From positions 62,001 through 126,000 of the forward strand of contig NZ_BPMK01000014.1 in the NCBI RefSeq assembly GCF_019656455.1: a stretch of DNA of 64,000 nt, given 5' to 3'. This DNA comes from Noviherbaspirillum aridicola. GTDB lineage: Bacteria; Pseudomonadota; Gammaproteobacteria; Burkholderiales; Burkholderiaceae_D. Every line of letters starts with the position of its first letter. The first letter of the stretch is position 1. Positions 20,491-30,655 of the stretch are shown piece after piece. The notes beneath the pieces were generated by a model. The model was not told the DNA's origin, did not search any database, and saw only the letters and a list, made by a program, of their open reading frames with translations. The position numbers and the translations under genes are program-made.

Positions 20491-21483
20491 TCAGCGCGGA
20501 CTGATCGCCTCCGGATTGAGCAGGTTCTGCGGGCGTCCCTCGGCGTAGGCCAGCACGTTGCGGAAGGCGGCGTCGAAGTAGCGCTCGTAGCTGTCCTTTT
20601 CCACATAGCCGATGTGCGGCGTGGCCAGCACATTGCTGTAGCGGAGCAGCGGCGAGTCGGCCGGGAGCGGCTCGGTCTCGAATACATCGAGCGCGGCAAA
20701 GCCGGGGCGGCCTGCGCGCAGCGCGGCGTCGAGCGCGCCGGGGGCGATCAGTTCGGCGCGGGCGGTATTGACCAGCAGGGCCAAGGGCTTCATCCGCGCC
20801 AGCTCGTCGGCGCCGACGATGCCGCGGGTCGCGTCGCCGAGGCGCAGGTGCAGCGACAGCACGTCGGCCTCGGCGAACAGCTGCGCGCGCGATGCGGCGG
20901 CCTCGCAGCCGTCCTGCGCGGCGGCGGCGCGGCTGTTTTCGCTGCCCCACACCAGCACCCTCATGCCGAAGGCGCGGCCGTAGCCGGCGACCAGCCGGCC
21001 GATGCGGCCGTAGCCCCAGATGCCGAGCGTGCGCCCGCTCAGCGCGAAACCGGGTGTGTTCAGCTCGGGCAGGAGGGAGGCGGTCTGCCACTGGCCGCTC
21101 TTCAGATTGGCCATGTACTGCGGCAGGCGCCGCATCGCCGCCATGATCAGGGCCCACGTGAGCTCGGCCGGCGCGGTGGGATCGCCCGCGCCTTCGGCGA
21201 TCGCAATGCCCCGGGCGGTCGCCGCGGCGACATCGACATGGCCGCTGACCTTGCCGGTCTGGGAAATCAGCTTCAGATTGGGAAGTTTTTGCAACAGCGC
21301 GCGGCTGAGCGCGGTGCGTTCGCGAATCAGCACCAGGGCCTCGAACGGCGCTAGACGAATCGCAAGCTGGACCAGTCCGCGCGCGCTATTGTTGAACACC
21401 TTCACCTCGTGCCCGTCGAGCAGGCGGAAGCAGTCGAGGTGGCGGACGCAGTCCTGGTAGTCGTCGAGGATAGCGATCTTCAT
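20491..21483 (-). CDS. D-2-hydroxyacid dehydrogenase family protein
   Basis: NAD(P)-dependent oxidoreductase of 330 residues. The substrate-binding domain starts MKIAILDDYQDCV. The Rossmann motif is LGIWGYGRIGRLVAGYGRAF, the catalytic arginine lies in NTARAELI, and the catalytic histidine in LATPHIGYVEKDSYE. The substrate is not predictable. The ATG at 21483 is preferred over an in-frame start 55 codons upstream because families start with this strand. It is divergent from pckG across a 340-base gap. Confidence 0.9.
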   Translation of the reverse strand: MKIAILDDYQDCVRHLDCFRLLDGHEVKVFNNSARGLVQLAIRLAPFEALVLIRERTALSRALLQKLPNLKLISQTGKVSGHVDVAAATARGIAIAEGAGDPTAPAELTWALIMAAMRRLPQYMANLKSGQWQTASLLPELNTPGFALSGRTLGIWGYGRIGRLVAGYGRAFGMRVLVWGSENSRAAAAQDGCEAAASRAQLFAEADVLSLHLRLGDATRGIVGADELARMKPLALLVNTARAELIAPGALDAALRAGRPGFAALDVFETEPLPADSPLLRYSNVLATPHIGYVEKDSYERYFDAAFRNVLAYAEGRPQNLLNPEAISPR

Positions 21484-21823
21484 GCGGCTGGCTTGTTGGT
21501 ATTTCCGTAAAAAAGGTACGAGTATGCGAAAAACGGGGAATTGCCTACTACAACACTCAACTATTATTCCTACAATTTTGTTGCAAGTCATTGAGCGGCC
21601 ATAGGCCGGCGTGTACAATCGGTTCATATTTCTCGCGAATTCAATCATTTCGCGACCCCACCTGCCCGAGCATTATTCCATTTTTCGGGTAGCGGCAGCC
21701 ACTACATGGCCGCCTCCGACAAGACCGCCGTACCGCTAGCCCCCTAGCCAAGCCACAAGCTGACGACGATCCTGCCGTGCCGGGACAAGACCGAATTCTT
21801 TATTGGCATTGGAGGAAGTACTC
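21484..21823 (+). promoter_or_regulatory. pckG promoter and long structured leader
   Basis: The 340-base gap holds a candidate promoter TTGAGC (21591-21596), N17, TACAAT (21614-21619), giving a leader of about 200 bases before pckG. Inside it are a TCGCGAA/TTCGCGA dyad (21633-21655) and a CCCGA/TCGGG dyad (21665-21689). GGAGG (21811-21815) is the pckG ribosome-binding site. The part before 21630 is AT-rich compared with flanking genes. The minus-strand promoter for the dehydrogenase must also lie here but is not obvious. Confidence 0.5.
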
Positions 21824-23680
21824 ATGAACCAACCCGTTATGGGAGGCATTGCAGCTTTGAATGCACCGACCTTCGTCAAACACCAGAAGCTGATCAGCTG
21901 GGTCGCCGAGATCGCCGCGCTGACCAAGCCCGACCGCATCTACTGGTGCGATGGCTCCCAGGCAGAATACGACCGCCTCTGCGCCGAGATGGTCGCCGCG
22001 GGCACGATGAAAAAGCTCAACGAGGCCAAGCGCCCCAACAGCTATCTCGCCTGTTCCGACCCGTCCGACGTGGCGCGCGTCGAAGACCGCACCTACATCT
22101 GCAGCGAGCGCCAGGAAGACGCCGGCCCCACCAACAACTGGATGGCGCCGCAGGAAATGCGCAACACCCTCAACAACCTGTTCGACGGCTGCATGCGCGG
22201 CCGCACCATGTACGTGGTGCCGTTCTCGATGGGCCCGCTCGGCTCGCCGATCGCGCATATCGGCGTCGAACTGTCCGACTCCCCGTACGTCGCCGTCAAC
22301 ATGCGCATCATGACCCGCATGGGCAAGGCCGTGTACGACGTCCTCGGCGACAACGGCGACTTCGTGCCTTGCGTGCACAGCGTCGGCAAGCCGCTGGCCG
22401 CCGGCGAGAAGGATGTGCCGTGGCCCTGCAACGACACCAAGTACATCGTCCACTATCCCGAGACCCGCGAGATCTGGTCCTTCGGCTCCGGCTACGGCGG
22501 CAACGCGCTGCTGGGCAAGAAGTGCTTCGCGCTGCGCATCGCGTCCACCATGGGCCGCGACCAGGGCTGGCTGGCCGAGCACATGCTGATCCTCGGCGTC
22601 GAGTCCCCGGAAGGCAAGAAGCACTACGTCGCGGCGGCTTTCCCGTCGGCCTGCGGCAAGACCAACTTCGCGATGCTGATCCCGCCCAAGGCCTTCAACG
22701 GCTGGAAGGTGACCACCATCGGCGACGACATCGCCTGGATCAAGCCGGGCGCCGACGGCCGCCTGTATGCGATCAACCCGGAAGCCGGCTACTTCGGCGT
22801 CGCCCCGGGCACCAACATGAGCTCGAATGCGAACTGCATGTCGTCGCTCAACGCCAACACCATCTTCACCAACGTCGCGCTGACCGATGACGGCGACGTC
22901 TGGTGGGAAGGCATGACCAAGGAAGCGCCGGCGCACCTGATCGACTGGCAGGGCAAGGACTGGACGCCGCAGATCGCCAGGGAAACCGGCCGCAAGGCCG
23001 CGCATCCGAACGCGCGCTTCACCGTCGCCGCCACCCAGAACCCGGTGATCGATCCGCAGTGGGACGATCCCGCCGGCGTGCCGATCTCGGCCTTCATCTT
23101 CGGCGGCCGCCGCTCGACCACCGTGCCGCTGGTGACCGAGGCCCGCAACTGGGTCGAGGGCGTCTACATGGCTGCGACCATGGGTTCCGAGACCACCGCC
23201 GCAGCCGCGGGCCAGCAGGGCGTGGTGCGCCGCGACCCGTTCGCGATGCTGCCGTTCATGGGCTACAACATGAGCGACTACTTCCAGCACTGGCTGAACA
23301 TGGGCAAGAAGATCGCCGCCTCGCCGGCCGAGCTGCCGAAGATCTTCTGCGTCAACTGGTTCCGCACCGACGAGAACGGCAAGTTCGTCTGGCCGGGCTT
23401 CGGCGACAACATGCGCGTGCTGAAGTGGATGCTGGACCGCATCGAGGGCAAGGCAGGCGGCGTCGAGCACATCTTCGGCACCACCCCGCGCTATGAAGAC
23501 CTGCAGTGGGAAGGCCTGGAGTTCACCCGCGAGCAGTTCGACCAGATCACCTCGATCGACAAGGCCGCGTGGGAAGCCGAACTGAAGCTGCATGCGGAGC
23601 TGTTCGAGAAGCTGGCCTATCACCTGCCGAGCGAACTGCAGACCACGCGCGCGCAGCTGGAAAAGCGGCTGGCGGCCTGA
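21824..23680 (+). CDS. pckG: Phosphoenolpyruvate carboxykinase (GTP)
   Basis: Converts oxaloacetate and GTP to phosphoenolpyruvate, CO2 and GDP, the entry step to gluconeogenesis. The length is 618 residues. The GTP-type P-loop motif with the catalytic cysteine, FPSACGKTN, lies at 273-281. [15 protein letters not shown] and [20 protein letters not shown] are typical of the family. The ATG at 21824 is chosen because GGAGG lies eight bases upstream; an ATG at 21803 lacks a site. It is monocistronic, with its own terminator. Confidence 0.97.
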   Translation: MNQPVMGGIAALNAPTFVKHQKLISWVAEIAALTKPDRIYWCDGSQAEYDRLCAEMVAAGTMKKLNEAKRPNSYLACSDPSDVARVEDRTYICSERQEDAGPTNNWMAPQEMRNTLNNLFDGCMRGRTMYVVPFSMGPLGSPIAHIGVELSDSPYVAVNMRIMTRMGKAVYDVLGDNGDFVPCVHSVGKPLAAGEKDVPWPCNDTKYIVHYPETREIWSFGSGYGGNALLGKKCFALRIASTMGRDQGWLAEHMLILGVESPEGKKHYVAAAFPSACGKTNFAMLIPPKAFNGWKVTTIGDDIAWIKPGADGRLYAINPEAGYFGVAPGTNMSSNANCMSSLNANTIFTNVALTDDGDVWWEGMTKEAPAHLIDWQGKDWTPQIARETGRKAAHPNARFTVAATQNPVIDPQWDDPAGVPISAFIFGGRRSTTVPLVTEARNWVEGVYMAATMGSETTAAAAGQQGVVRRDPFAMLPFMGYNMSDYFQHWLNMGKKIAASPAELPKIFCVNWFRTDENGKFVWPGFGDNMRVLKWMLDRIEGKAGGVEHIFGTTPRYEDLQWEGLEFTREQFDQITSIDKAAWEAELKLHAELFEKLAYHLPSELQTTRAQLEKRLAA

Positions 23681-23699
23681 TCGCACTGTTGCTCAGGGA

Positions 23700-23726
23700 A
23701 AGGCACCTTCGGGTGCCTTTTTTCTT
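23700..23726 (+). terminator. Rho-independent terminator after pckG
   Basis: AAGGCACC-TTCG-GGTGCCTT is followed by TTTTCTTTT, 20 bases past the pckG stop. The stem is 8 bp with a UUCG-type tetraloop. Confidence 0.9.
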
Positions 23727-23759
23727 TTGGATCGGCGGTCGGGGCTTTCGGTGGTCCGG

Positions 23760-24869
23760 TCAAGTGTCCCGATGGCGGACCCAGTCAGCGAATGACTCGT
23801 CCTCGAACTGGTATCTGCCGTGTTCCAGCCGAGTCACAAGATTCTTGTTCATAAGACGACTCAGGGCATTCTGCGGCGTGCTTCGCTTTACAGGCTCGTC
23901 AAGTCCCAGAATCGCCGCCATCCGGGTGCGTGCCTCACTACCGAACAAATCCTTCCCACCCATGGCGATCATCTCAAGCACGGCACGGTCCGCAGGCAGG
24001 AGTTCTTGCCATTGGCGCTCGAAATCCTGGTCGCCATAGACCTGCTGCTTCACAGTGTCCAGGGCCGATGCCGCGCCGGCGAGCGGGTTTGCCAGGTACT
24101 GGTTCAAAAACCTGCGGAAGAACTCCGGCGTGTTGCGCAATTCCTGAAAAGCATGCGTTGCATCTTCCATTGACAGCGGCTTTCGGGTTACCTCATTGAC
24201 CTTGTGCACCATCGCTTGCACGAACTCGTATCCAAGAAGCTGAAACGGCTCAAGGCCCGCCCAGTTGTAGAAGGGTTCTGAGGGGCGTGCGAACATGCTT
24301 CGGAGCGTGGTTTCGGAGCTGCCGGCAAAAATAACCTTGATGAAGTCCTTTCTGATGTCCAGCGCGGCGCGCAAAGCGTGAGCAAAAACGCTGTTCTTCT
24401 TACCAGCAAGAACCTGAGCTTCATCGATGACGAGCAGCAGTTTTTTTCTCTTCTTGTCCAGCTGCTGCATTGCTTGCGTGAGCAGAGGAATTGGCGCGCC
24501 GGGCTCGGTCCCGAGATCAGCTTCCAGCGTTCCCTCGCCTAATCCCGGCAATCGTGCTCCCGCCTTCAGTTTGCGGACGGGCCGCCGGAGGTCGGCCAGC
24601 ACCTTGCTGACGCCTTTCGGCGATGCGGCCTGCTGTAGTGCGGCGACCAGCGCGCTTCCGGGATCGTCCTGGTTATCCCACAGGTTGATATAGGCCGCCT
24701 GATAGCCGGCGCTTTCCGCAGCGGGGATCAGGTCCTTGCAGAGGAATTCTGTTTTGCCCATTCTTCGCCGCGCAAACAGCCCGCGGGCCGCGGATAGCCC
24801 ACGTTCGAACGACGCAATGTACTCCTGAGCCAGGACGGGGCGGGGGAAGTGCCAATGGTCGACGCTCAT
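23760..24869 (-). CDS. Solitary archaeal-type ATPase
   Basis: A 369-residue AAA/STAND-like ATPase similar to the archaeal ATPase domain family. The P-loop is LFARRRMGKTEF, where the first glycine of GxxxxGKT is replaced by alanine. Walker B is KLLLVIDEAQVL, with a sensor-like VIFAGSSE. The C-terminal part looks like a winged helix (NALSRLMNKNLVTRLEHGRYQFEDESFADWV region). The usual role is unknown; relatives occur near mobile and defence elements. It is flanked by the pckG terminator and an AT-rich palindromic region, and appears to be an insertion between pckG and the arsenic operon. Confidence 0.75.
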   Translation of the reverse strand: MSVDHWHFPRPVLAQEYIASFERGLSAARGLFARRRMGKTEFLCKDLIPAAESAGYQAAYINLWDNQDDPGSALVAALQQAASPKGVSKVLADLRRPVRKLKAGARLPGLGEGTLEADLGTEPGAPIPLLTQAMQQLDKKRKKLLLVIDEAQVLAGKKNSVFAHALRAALDIRKDFIKVIFAGSSETTLRSMFARPSEPFYNWAGLEPFQLLGYEFVQAMVHKVNEVTRKPLSMEDATHAFQELRNTPEFFRRFLNQYLANPLAGAASALDTVKQQVYGDQDFERQWQELLPADRAVLEMIAMGGKDLFGSEARTRMAAILGLDEPVKRSTPQNALSRLMNKNLVTRLEHGRYQFEDESFADWVRHRDT

Positions 24870-24893
24870 CTGAGTATTAAAAAGTATTAGTGG

Positions 24894-24930
24894 ATTTAGG
24901 AATTCCTAAATTATCTAGGAAAATCTAGGA
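24894..24930. promoter_or_regulatory. 18-bp palindrome plus direct repeats before the ATPase gene
   Basis: ATTTAGGAATTCCTAAAT (24894-24911) is a perfect palindrome, followed by two copies of ATCTAGGAA (24913-24921, 24923-24931). On the minus strand TAATAC lies just downstream (24881-24886), so the palindrome occupies a -35-like position 25 bases before the ATG. It is a probable operator, or possibly a recombination site. Confidence 0.6.
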
Positions 24931-24978
24931 AGTCAAGCCGCCACCGCCTTTCATGCGTCATCGGGCCGCCCGGCTGAC

Positions 24979-25026
24979 ATTTCAACAGCGGTTGAAATGC
25001 CATAACATTTCAATTATCATTGAAAC
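24979..25026 (+). promoter_or_regulatory. Tandem ArsR-type operators
   Basis: ATTTCAAC-AGCG-GTTGAAAT (24979-24998) is a perfect dyad. TTTCAA-TTATCA-TTGAAA (25008-25025) is a second one sharing the TTTCAA half-site. The second ends four bases before the arsR start, so it covers the promoter or ribosome-binding region. This placement is typical of autorepression by an ArsR/SmtB protein released by As(III). Confidence 0.75.
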
Positions 25027-25029
25027 GTT

Positions 25030-25377
25030 ATGCAAACCCCTCAAGCCATCACCGCGCTTGCCGCCCTTGCCCAGGAAACCCGGCTTGCCCTCTTTCGCCT
25101 GCTGGTGCAGGCGGGTCCGGAAGGACTGCCGGCGAGCCGTATCGCCGGGCAGCTCGGAATAGCGCCGTCGCTGCTCTCCTTCCATGTGAGGGAACTGCTG
25201 CAGGCCGGGCTGGTGATCCAGAAACGGGCGGGACGATTCCTGCTGTACTCCGCCAATTTCGACGCGATGAACGGTTTGCTCGGCTACCTCACCGACAACT
25301 GCTGCGGCGGCAATCCCTGCTCGCCGGTCAGCGCCGCATGCGACGACCAGGCATGCCAACCGCCCTCCGGGAAATGA
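25030..25377 (+). CDS. arsR: ArsR family transcriptional repressor
   Basis: A 115-residue winged-helix repressor. The helix-turn-helix is LPASRIAGQLGIAPSLLSFH and the wing GLVIQKRAGRFLLYS. The usual ELCVCDL-type site in the DNA-binding helix is absent. Instead a C-terminal NCCGGNPC gives Cys91, Cys92 and Cys97, like the C-terminal As(III) site reported for the Acidithiobacillus-type ArsR. It is first gene of the arsenic operon, with operators immediately upstream and arsC one base after its stop. Confidence 0.92.
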   Translation: MQTPQAITALAALAQETRLALFRLLVQAGPEGLPASRIAGQLGIAPSLLSFHVRELLQAGLVIQKRAGRFLLYSANFDAMNGLLGYLTDNCCGGNPCSPVSAACDDQACQPPSGK

Positions 25378-25378
25378 C

Positions 25379-25888
25379 ATGAGCGACGAGTCCTTCAACA
25401 TCCTTTTTCTCTGCACCGGCAATTCCGCCCGCAGCATCATGGCCGAGGCGCTGGCCAGCACCATGGGGCGCGGGCGCTTCAGCGGTTTTTCCGCGGGCAG
25501 CAAGCCGGGCGGCAGGGTGAATCCCTTCGCCATCGAGCAGGTGCGCAAGACCGGCTATCCGGTGGAGAATCTGCGCAGCAAGAGCTGGGACGAGTTCGCC
25601 GGGCCGGATGCGCCGCAGATGGATTTCATCATCACGGTGTGCGACAACGCTGCCGGCGAAGCCTGCCCGGTATGGCCGGGACATCCGGCCACCGCGCACT
25701 GGGGATTCGAGGATCCCGCCGCGGTGGAAGGCAGCGATGAAGAGAAGCGGGCTGCGTTCGAGCGCATCTTCCGCCAGATCATGTTCCGCATGAACAGCTT
25801 CGTCAGCCTGCCGCTGGCCACGCTGGAGAAGCACGCGATCCAGCAGGCGATGCGCGAGATCGGCACGCAGCCGCCGCAGGAGGCATGA
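25379..25888 (+). CDS. arsC: Arsenate reductase, LMW-phosphatase type
   Basis: Reduces arsenate to arsenite in the cytoplasm so that it can be exported. The 169 residues show the low-molecular-weight phosphatase loop FLCTGNSARSIMAEA (CX5R, Cys about residue 12). The SKSWDEFAG and DFIITVCDNAAGEACPVWPG segments are typical of this ArsC family, with the redox cysteines in the latter. It is placed between arsR and the arsenite efflux gene. Confidence 0.92.
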   Translation: MSDESFNILFLCTGNSARSIMAEALASTMGRGRFSGFSAGSKPGGRVNPFAIEQVRKTGYPVENLRSKSWDEFAGPDAPQMDFIITVCDNAAGEACPVWPGHPATAHWGFEDPAAVEGSDEEKRAAFERIFRQIMFRMNSFVSLPLATLEKHAIQQAMREIGTQPPQEA

Positions 25889-25890
25889 GG

Positions 25891-26955
<1,065 letters not shown>

Positions 26956-27141
26956 GCGCGGCGGCCGGTCACGGTTCTTGCATGGGACACGCGAAAACGA
27001 TGCCCTGACCACGGCAGGACGGCCCGGCAACGGGGGAATTTTCACCGGCGGCGATGACGGCGCGATGCCAGGACTTGCCTTGTCGCAGCCCGGCTGTGGT
27101 TAAATCTGCCACTCGCGCTGATCATTTTTACAAGGAATCCC

Positions 27142-28083
27142 ATGGCCGGAGCCAGCCTGCTTGCGTTGATCGACGATATCGCAACCATCCTCGACGACGT
27201 TTCCCTGATGACCAAGGTCGCAGCCAAGAAAACCGCGGGCGTGCTCGGCGACGACCTTGCCCTCAACGCGCAGCAGGTGACCGGCGTGCGGGCCGAGCGG
27301 GAGCTGCCGGTGGTGTGGGCGGTGGCCAAGGGCTCGCTGAAGAACAAGGTGATCCTGGTGCCGGCGGCGCTGGCGATCAGCGCCTTCCTGCCCTGGGCGG
27401 TGATTCCGCTGCTGATGATAGGCGGCGCCTTCCTTTGCTACGAGGGCGTGGAAAAGCTGGCGCACCGCATGTTGCACAGCAAGGCCGAGGACGAGGTCGA
27501 GCATGAGCAGCTGTCGCGCGCGCTGTCCGATCCCGGCGTCGACGTGCTGGCGCTGGAAAAGGAAAAGATACAGGGCGCGGTGCGCACCGACTTCATCCTG
27601 TCGGCCGAGATCATCACCATCGCGCTCGGCACCGTGGCCGACGCGCCGTTCTCGCAGCAGGTGGCGGTGCTGGTCGGCATCAGCCTGCTGATGACGGTGG
27701 GCGTGTACGGACTGGTGGGCGGCATCGTCAAGCTCGACGACGCCGGCATGTATCTGAGCCGCCGCGTCGGCGCGGTGCCGCGCGCGGTCGGCCGCGGCCT
27801 GCTGGCGCTGGCGCCGCGCCTGATGAAATCGCTGTCGGTGATCGGCACGATCGCGATGTTCATGGTCGGCGGCGGTATCCTGACCCACGGCGTGCCGGCG
27901 CTGCACCACGCGATCGAAAACGTCGCCCACGGTGCGGATGCGCTGCCCGGCGTGGGCGTCATCGTCGGCGCGCTGACGCCCACCCTGCTCAACATCGTCG
28001 CCGGCCTGATCGCCGGCACCATCGTGCTGCTGGCGGTGACCGCCGCCGGCAAGCTTTTCCGCAGGCCGCGCGGCAGTCACTGA
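27142..28083 (+). CDS. DUF808/YedI family membrane protein
   Basis: A 313-residue inner-membrane protein. It begins [20 protein letters not shown] and contains [21 protein letters not shown], both hallmarks of the DUF808 (YedI) family. About six hydrophobic helices follow from residue 75. The function is unknown. AAGGAAT precedes the start. The 3' end overlaps the convergent PNPOx gene by seven bases. Confidence 0.9.
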   Translation: MAGASLLALIDDIATILDDVSLMTKVAAKKTAGVLGDDLALNAQQVTGVRAERELPVVWAVAKGSLKNKVILVPAALAISAFLPWAVIPLLMIGGAFLCYEGVEKLAHRMLHSKAEDEVEHEQLSRALSDPGVDVLALEKEKIQGAVRTDFILSAEIITIALGTVADAPFSQQVAVLVGISLLMTVGVYGLVGGIVKLDDAGMYLSRRVGAVPRAVGRGLLALAPRLMKSLSVIGTIAMFMVGGGILTHGVPALHHAIENVAHGADALPGVGVIVGALTPTLLNIVAGLIAGTIVLLAVTAAGKLFRRPRGSH

Positions 28084-28964
28084 GCCGGCGCGAGGTGCGG
28101 CGACACCTCGCGCAGCCGCCAGCGCCACGGCATGGCGGCCGGACGCCATATCCACTTCTCCGGCACGAAACGCAGCATGCGCCGGCCGTCCGCTTCCACC
28201 CGGGGGGCCGCGCGCCCGCTCAGGTGCAGCAGATCGCCGCTCTCGAAACCGATGAACAGCAGACCCGCCCGCGCATCGGCGAGCAGATTGCCGATGGTGT
28301 TGAAAAAGTTGTTGCCCTGAAAATCGGGCCAGCACAGGCTGCCATCATCTTCCATCTCCACGAATCCGGGCAGGCCGCCGCGATGCGAGACGTCGGCGCC
28401 GTGAGCGGCCGCGCTTGCTATGAAAAACGTATCGCTGCCGGCGATCAGCGCCTGGGCCGCCGGCGGCGGTGCACCGGCGCCGGACGAGACCGTGCCGGGT
28501 GTATCGTCGGAAGCCGCGAACATGTCGCGGGTCTGGATGTATTTCGGGCAGTTGCCGAAACTCTGGCGCACGGCGAGCGTGACGCCGCCGTCGTCGCAGC
28601 GGCTCACCACGCCATTGGCGCGATTGCGGCGTCTCGTCTCGAACTGCAGGCCGAGCGCGCCGATCTGCATGCCCTCGTGCAGGCGCAGCGGATCACCGAC
28701 CGCTGTCCGCGCGGCCACCCGCAGCGTGACCGGGTCCGGCGACTGCACGAAGCCCGGCTCGCCCCACACCGTGGTCGCCCACACCTGGCCCGCGTCGTCG
28801 CGTCCGCCGAGCAGCAGCATCGGCAGCAGCGGAAAGAATTCCCGGTGCTGGTCGGGCATGTAGTCGCGAATGAAGGCGCCGCCGATGCGCTGCATCTTTT
28901 CGCGCACGCCGGCCATCTCCTGCGCCCGCAGCTCGCCTGCGTGAAACACCTCCGGCGCGTCCAT
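28077..28964 (-). CDS. Pyridoxamine 5'-phosphate oxidase family protein
   Basis: A 295-residue protein with two flavin-binding split-barrel-like halves: the first around [21 protein letters not shown], the second around [21 protein letters not shown] and [18 protein letters not shown]. It probably binds FMN or a related flavin; the substrate is unknown. The ATG at 28964 lies two bases after the GST stop, so the two genes are coupled. Confidence 0.85.
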   Translation of the reverse strand: MDAPEVFHAGELRAQEMAGVREKMQRIGGAFIRDYMPDQHREFFPLLPMLLLGGRDDAGQVWATTVWGEPGFVQSPDPVTLRVAARTAVGDPLRLHEGMQIGALGLQFETRRRNRANGVVSRCDDGGVTLAVRQSFGNCPKYIQTRDMFAASDDTPGTVSSGAGAPPPAAQALIAGSDTFFIASAAAHGADVSHRGGLPGFVEMEDDGSLCWPDFQGNNFFNTIGNLLADARAGLLFIGFESGDLLHLSGRAAPRVEADGRRMLRFVPEKWIWRPAAMPWRWRLREVSPHLAPAQ

Positions 28965-28966
28965 GA

Positions 28967-29590
28967 TCAGGCCGCCTTTGGCAATTCGATCATCGGCAGG
29001 AAGCCGGGCAGCGCTTCCACCCTCGCCAGCCAGGCGCGCAGCGCCGGATACGGTTCGAGCGAAATGCCGCCCTCGGGCGCGCGCACGATGTAGCTGTAGG
29101 CGGCGACGTCGGCGATGGTCGCATCCGCGCCGGCGAGGAAGGCGCGCTGCTGCAGTTCCTGCTCCATCACGCTGAACAGCCGCTCGGCCCGCGCCACCGC
29201 GCCGGGGAGGTCGACCGGCAGGCCGAAACCCTTGGCGAGGCGTGCCATCGCCGGACCGTGCGCGATCTCGCCGGCGGCCACCGACAGCCAGCGCTGCACC
29301 GCCGCCGCGCCGAGCGGATCGCGCGGCAGCCAGCGTGCATCGCCGTATTTCAGGGCGAGATAGACGAGGATGGCATTGGAGTCGGCGACCACCGTGCCGC
29401 CGTCGTCGATCACCGGCACCTGGCCGAAGGGATTGCGGGCGAGGAAGGCCGGCTGCTTCTGCTCGCCGGCGCGCAGGTCGACGTCGACCGGCGTGTAGGG
29501 CAGGCCCAGCAGGGACAGGAACAGCTCGGCGCGGTGGGCGTGGCCGGAGATGCGGCTGCGATAGAGGACGATCGGTGCGGACGGCTTCAT
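28967..29590 (-). CDS. Glutathione S-transferase family protein
   Basis: A 207-residue GST. The thioredoxin-like N-terminal domain has [20 protein letters not shown] and the [13 protein letters not shown] motif (cis-proline), followed by [11 protein letters not shown]. The C-terminal all-helical domain contains [18 protein letters not shown]. It catalyses glutathione conjugation or related thiol chemistry; the substrate is not evident. It is upstream of the PNPOx gene and divergent from a LysR regulator, which probably controls it. Confidence 0.9.
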   Translation of the reverse strand: MKPSAPIVLYRSRISGHAHRAELFLSLLGLPYTPVDVDLRAGEQKQPAFLARNPFGQVPVIDDGGTVVADSNAILVYLALKYGDARWLPRDPLGAAAVQRWLSVAAGEIAHGPAMARLAKGFGLPVDLPGAVARAERLFSVMEQELQQRAFLAGADATIADVAAYSYIVRAPEGGISLEPYPALRAWLARVEALPGFLPMIELPKAA

Positions 29591-29657
29591 GTGGGTACTC
29601 CCGTGGTTGTCGTGCTCGCATTCTGCGTTGCCCGGGCCCGCGGATAAATGGGAGTAA

Positions 29658-29676
29658 ATGAAAGATATTGCTTCAT
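29658..29676. promoter_or_regulatory. LysR-type binding dyad between GST and lysR genes
   Basis: ATGAA-N9-TTCAT in the 116-base divergent gap fits the T-N11-A pattern of LysR-family operators. It lies 31 bases before the regulator start. Confidence 0.5.
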
Positions 29677-29706
29677 AATCCGGAGTAATCGGATACGGAG
29701 CACGGC

Positions 29707-30612
29707 ATGGACAAACTGCGCGGCATACAGACTTTCATCGCCATCGCCGACCGCGGCAGCCTGACCGCGGCGGCAACGGCGCTCGATACCTCGCTGCCGA
29801 CGGTGGTGCGGCGGCTGGCGGAGCTGGAGGCCGGGCTCGGCGTGCGCCTGTTCAACCGCACCACGCGGCGCATCAGCCTGACCGACGAGGGGCACCGCTA
29901 CCTGGCGATCTGCAAGACCGCGCTCGGCCAGCTGGAAGACGCGGAGGAAGCGCTGTTCGACAGCCGCGCCGAGCCGGCCGGCAAGCTGGTGCTGACCGCG
30001 CCGGTAATGTTCGGGCGGCTGCACGTGGCGCCGCTGGTGACGGAATTCCTGCGCCGGCATCCGGCGCTGTCGGTCGAGCTGCTGCTGCTCGACCGCAGCA
30101 TCGACCTGATCGAGGAAGGCGTGGACCTGGCGGTGCGCATCGGACCGCTGGCGGATTCCTCGCTGCATGCGGTACCCGCCGGCCAGCTGGCCAGGGTGAT
30201 GTGCGCCAGCCCGGATTATCTGAAGCGGCACGGCACGCCGCGCCATCCGGACCAGCTCGCCGGTCATCCCGGCATCCGCTTCACCGGTCGCGGCGTGCTC
30301 GCCGAATGGCATTTCCGCGACGGCGGGCGGCGGCTGACGATGCGCTTTCAGCCGCGCGTGCTGACCAACTCGGTAGATGCGGCGGTCGCCGCCTGCCGCG
30401 ACGGCCTCGGCATCGGCGCCTTTCTGTCCTACCAGGTGCAGGCGGTGGTGCGGGCGGGTGAGCTGAAACCCATCCTGCGCAAGTACGAGACCGAGCCGCT
30501 TCCGGTGACCATGCTGTATCCGCATTCGCGGCTGGTGTCGGCTCGGGTGCGCGCCTTCATCGACTTCGCCGCGCCGCGGCTGCGCGAGCAGGATTTCATG
30601 GCGCTCAAATGA
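29707..30612 (+). CDS. LysR family transcriptional regulator
   Basis: A 301-residue LTTR. The N-terminal helix-turn-helix is [21 protein letters not shown], followed by [21 protein letters not shown]. The effector-binding domain is of the periplasmic-binding type ([14 protein letters not shown] near the end). It is divergent from the GST/PNPOx pair, the usual arrangement for regulation of those genes. Convergent with dctM. Confidence 0.93.
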   Translation: MDKLRGIQTFIAIADRGSLTAAATALDTSLPTVVRRLAELEAGLGVRLFNRTTRRISLTDEGHRYLAICKTALGQLEDAEEALFDSRAEPAGKLVLTAPVMFGRLHVAPLVTEFLRRHPALSVELLLLDRSIDLIEEGVDLAVRIGPLADSSLHAVPAGQLARVMCASPDYLKRHGTPRHPDQLAGHPGIRFTGRGVLAEWHFRDGGRRLTMRFQPRVLTNSVDAAVAACRDGLGIGAFLSYQVQAVVRAGELKPILRKYETEPLPVTMLYPHSRLVSARVRAFIDFAAPRLREQDFMALK

Positions 30613-30615
30613 AAA

Positions 30616-30642
30616 CGCCGCCGGCATGGGTTGCCGGCGGCG
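30616..30642. terminator. Convergent hairpin between lysR and dctM
   Basis: CGCCGCCGGC-N7-GCCGGCGGCG is a 10-bp GC stem. The minus strand carries TTTTC after it, so it probably ends dctM transcription; on the plus strand there is no T run. Confidence 0.6.
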
Positions 30643-30655
30643 CGTGGAGGACGGC

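Noticed and set aside
21800-23686. A 628-codon minus-strand frame opposite pckG
   Set aside because: Antisense shadow with no motif; pckG is fully supported.
24660-24690. TTATCCCACA near 24675 considered as a DnaA box
   Set aside because: It has an extra base relative to the consensus, lies inside a coding gene and is far from any origin feature.
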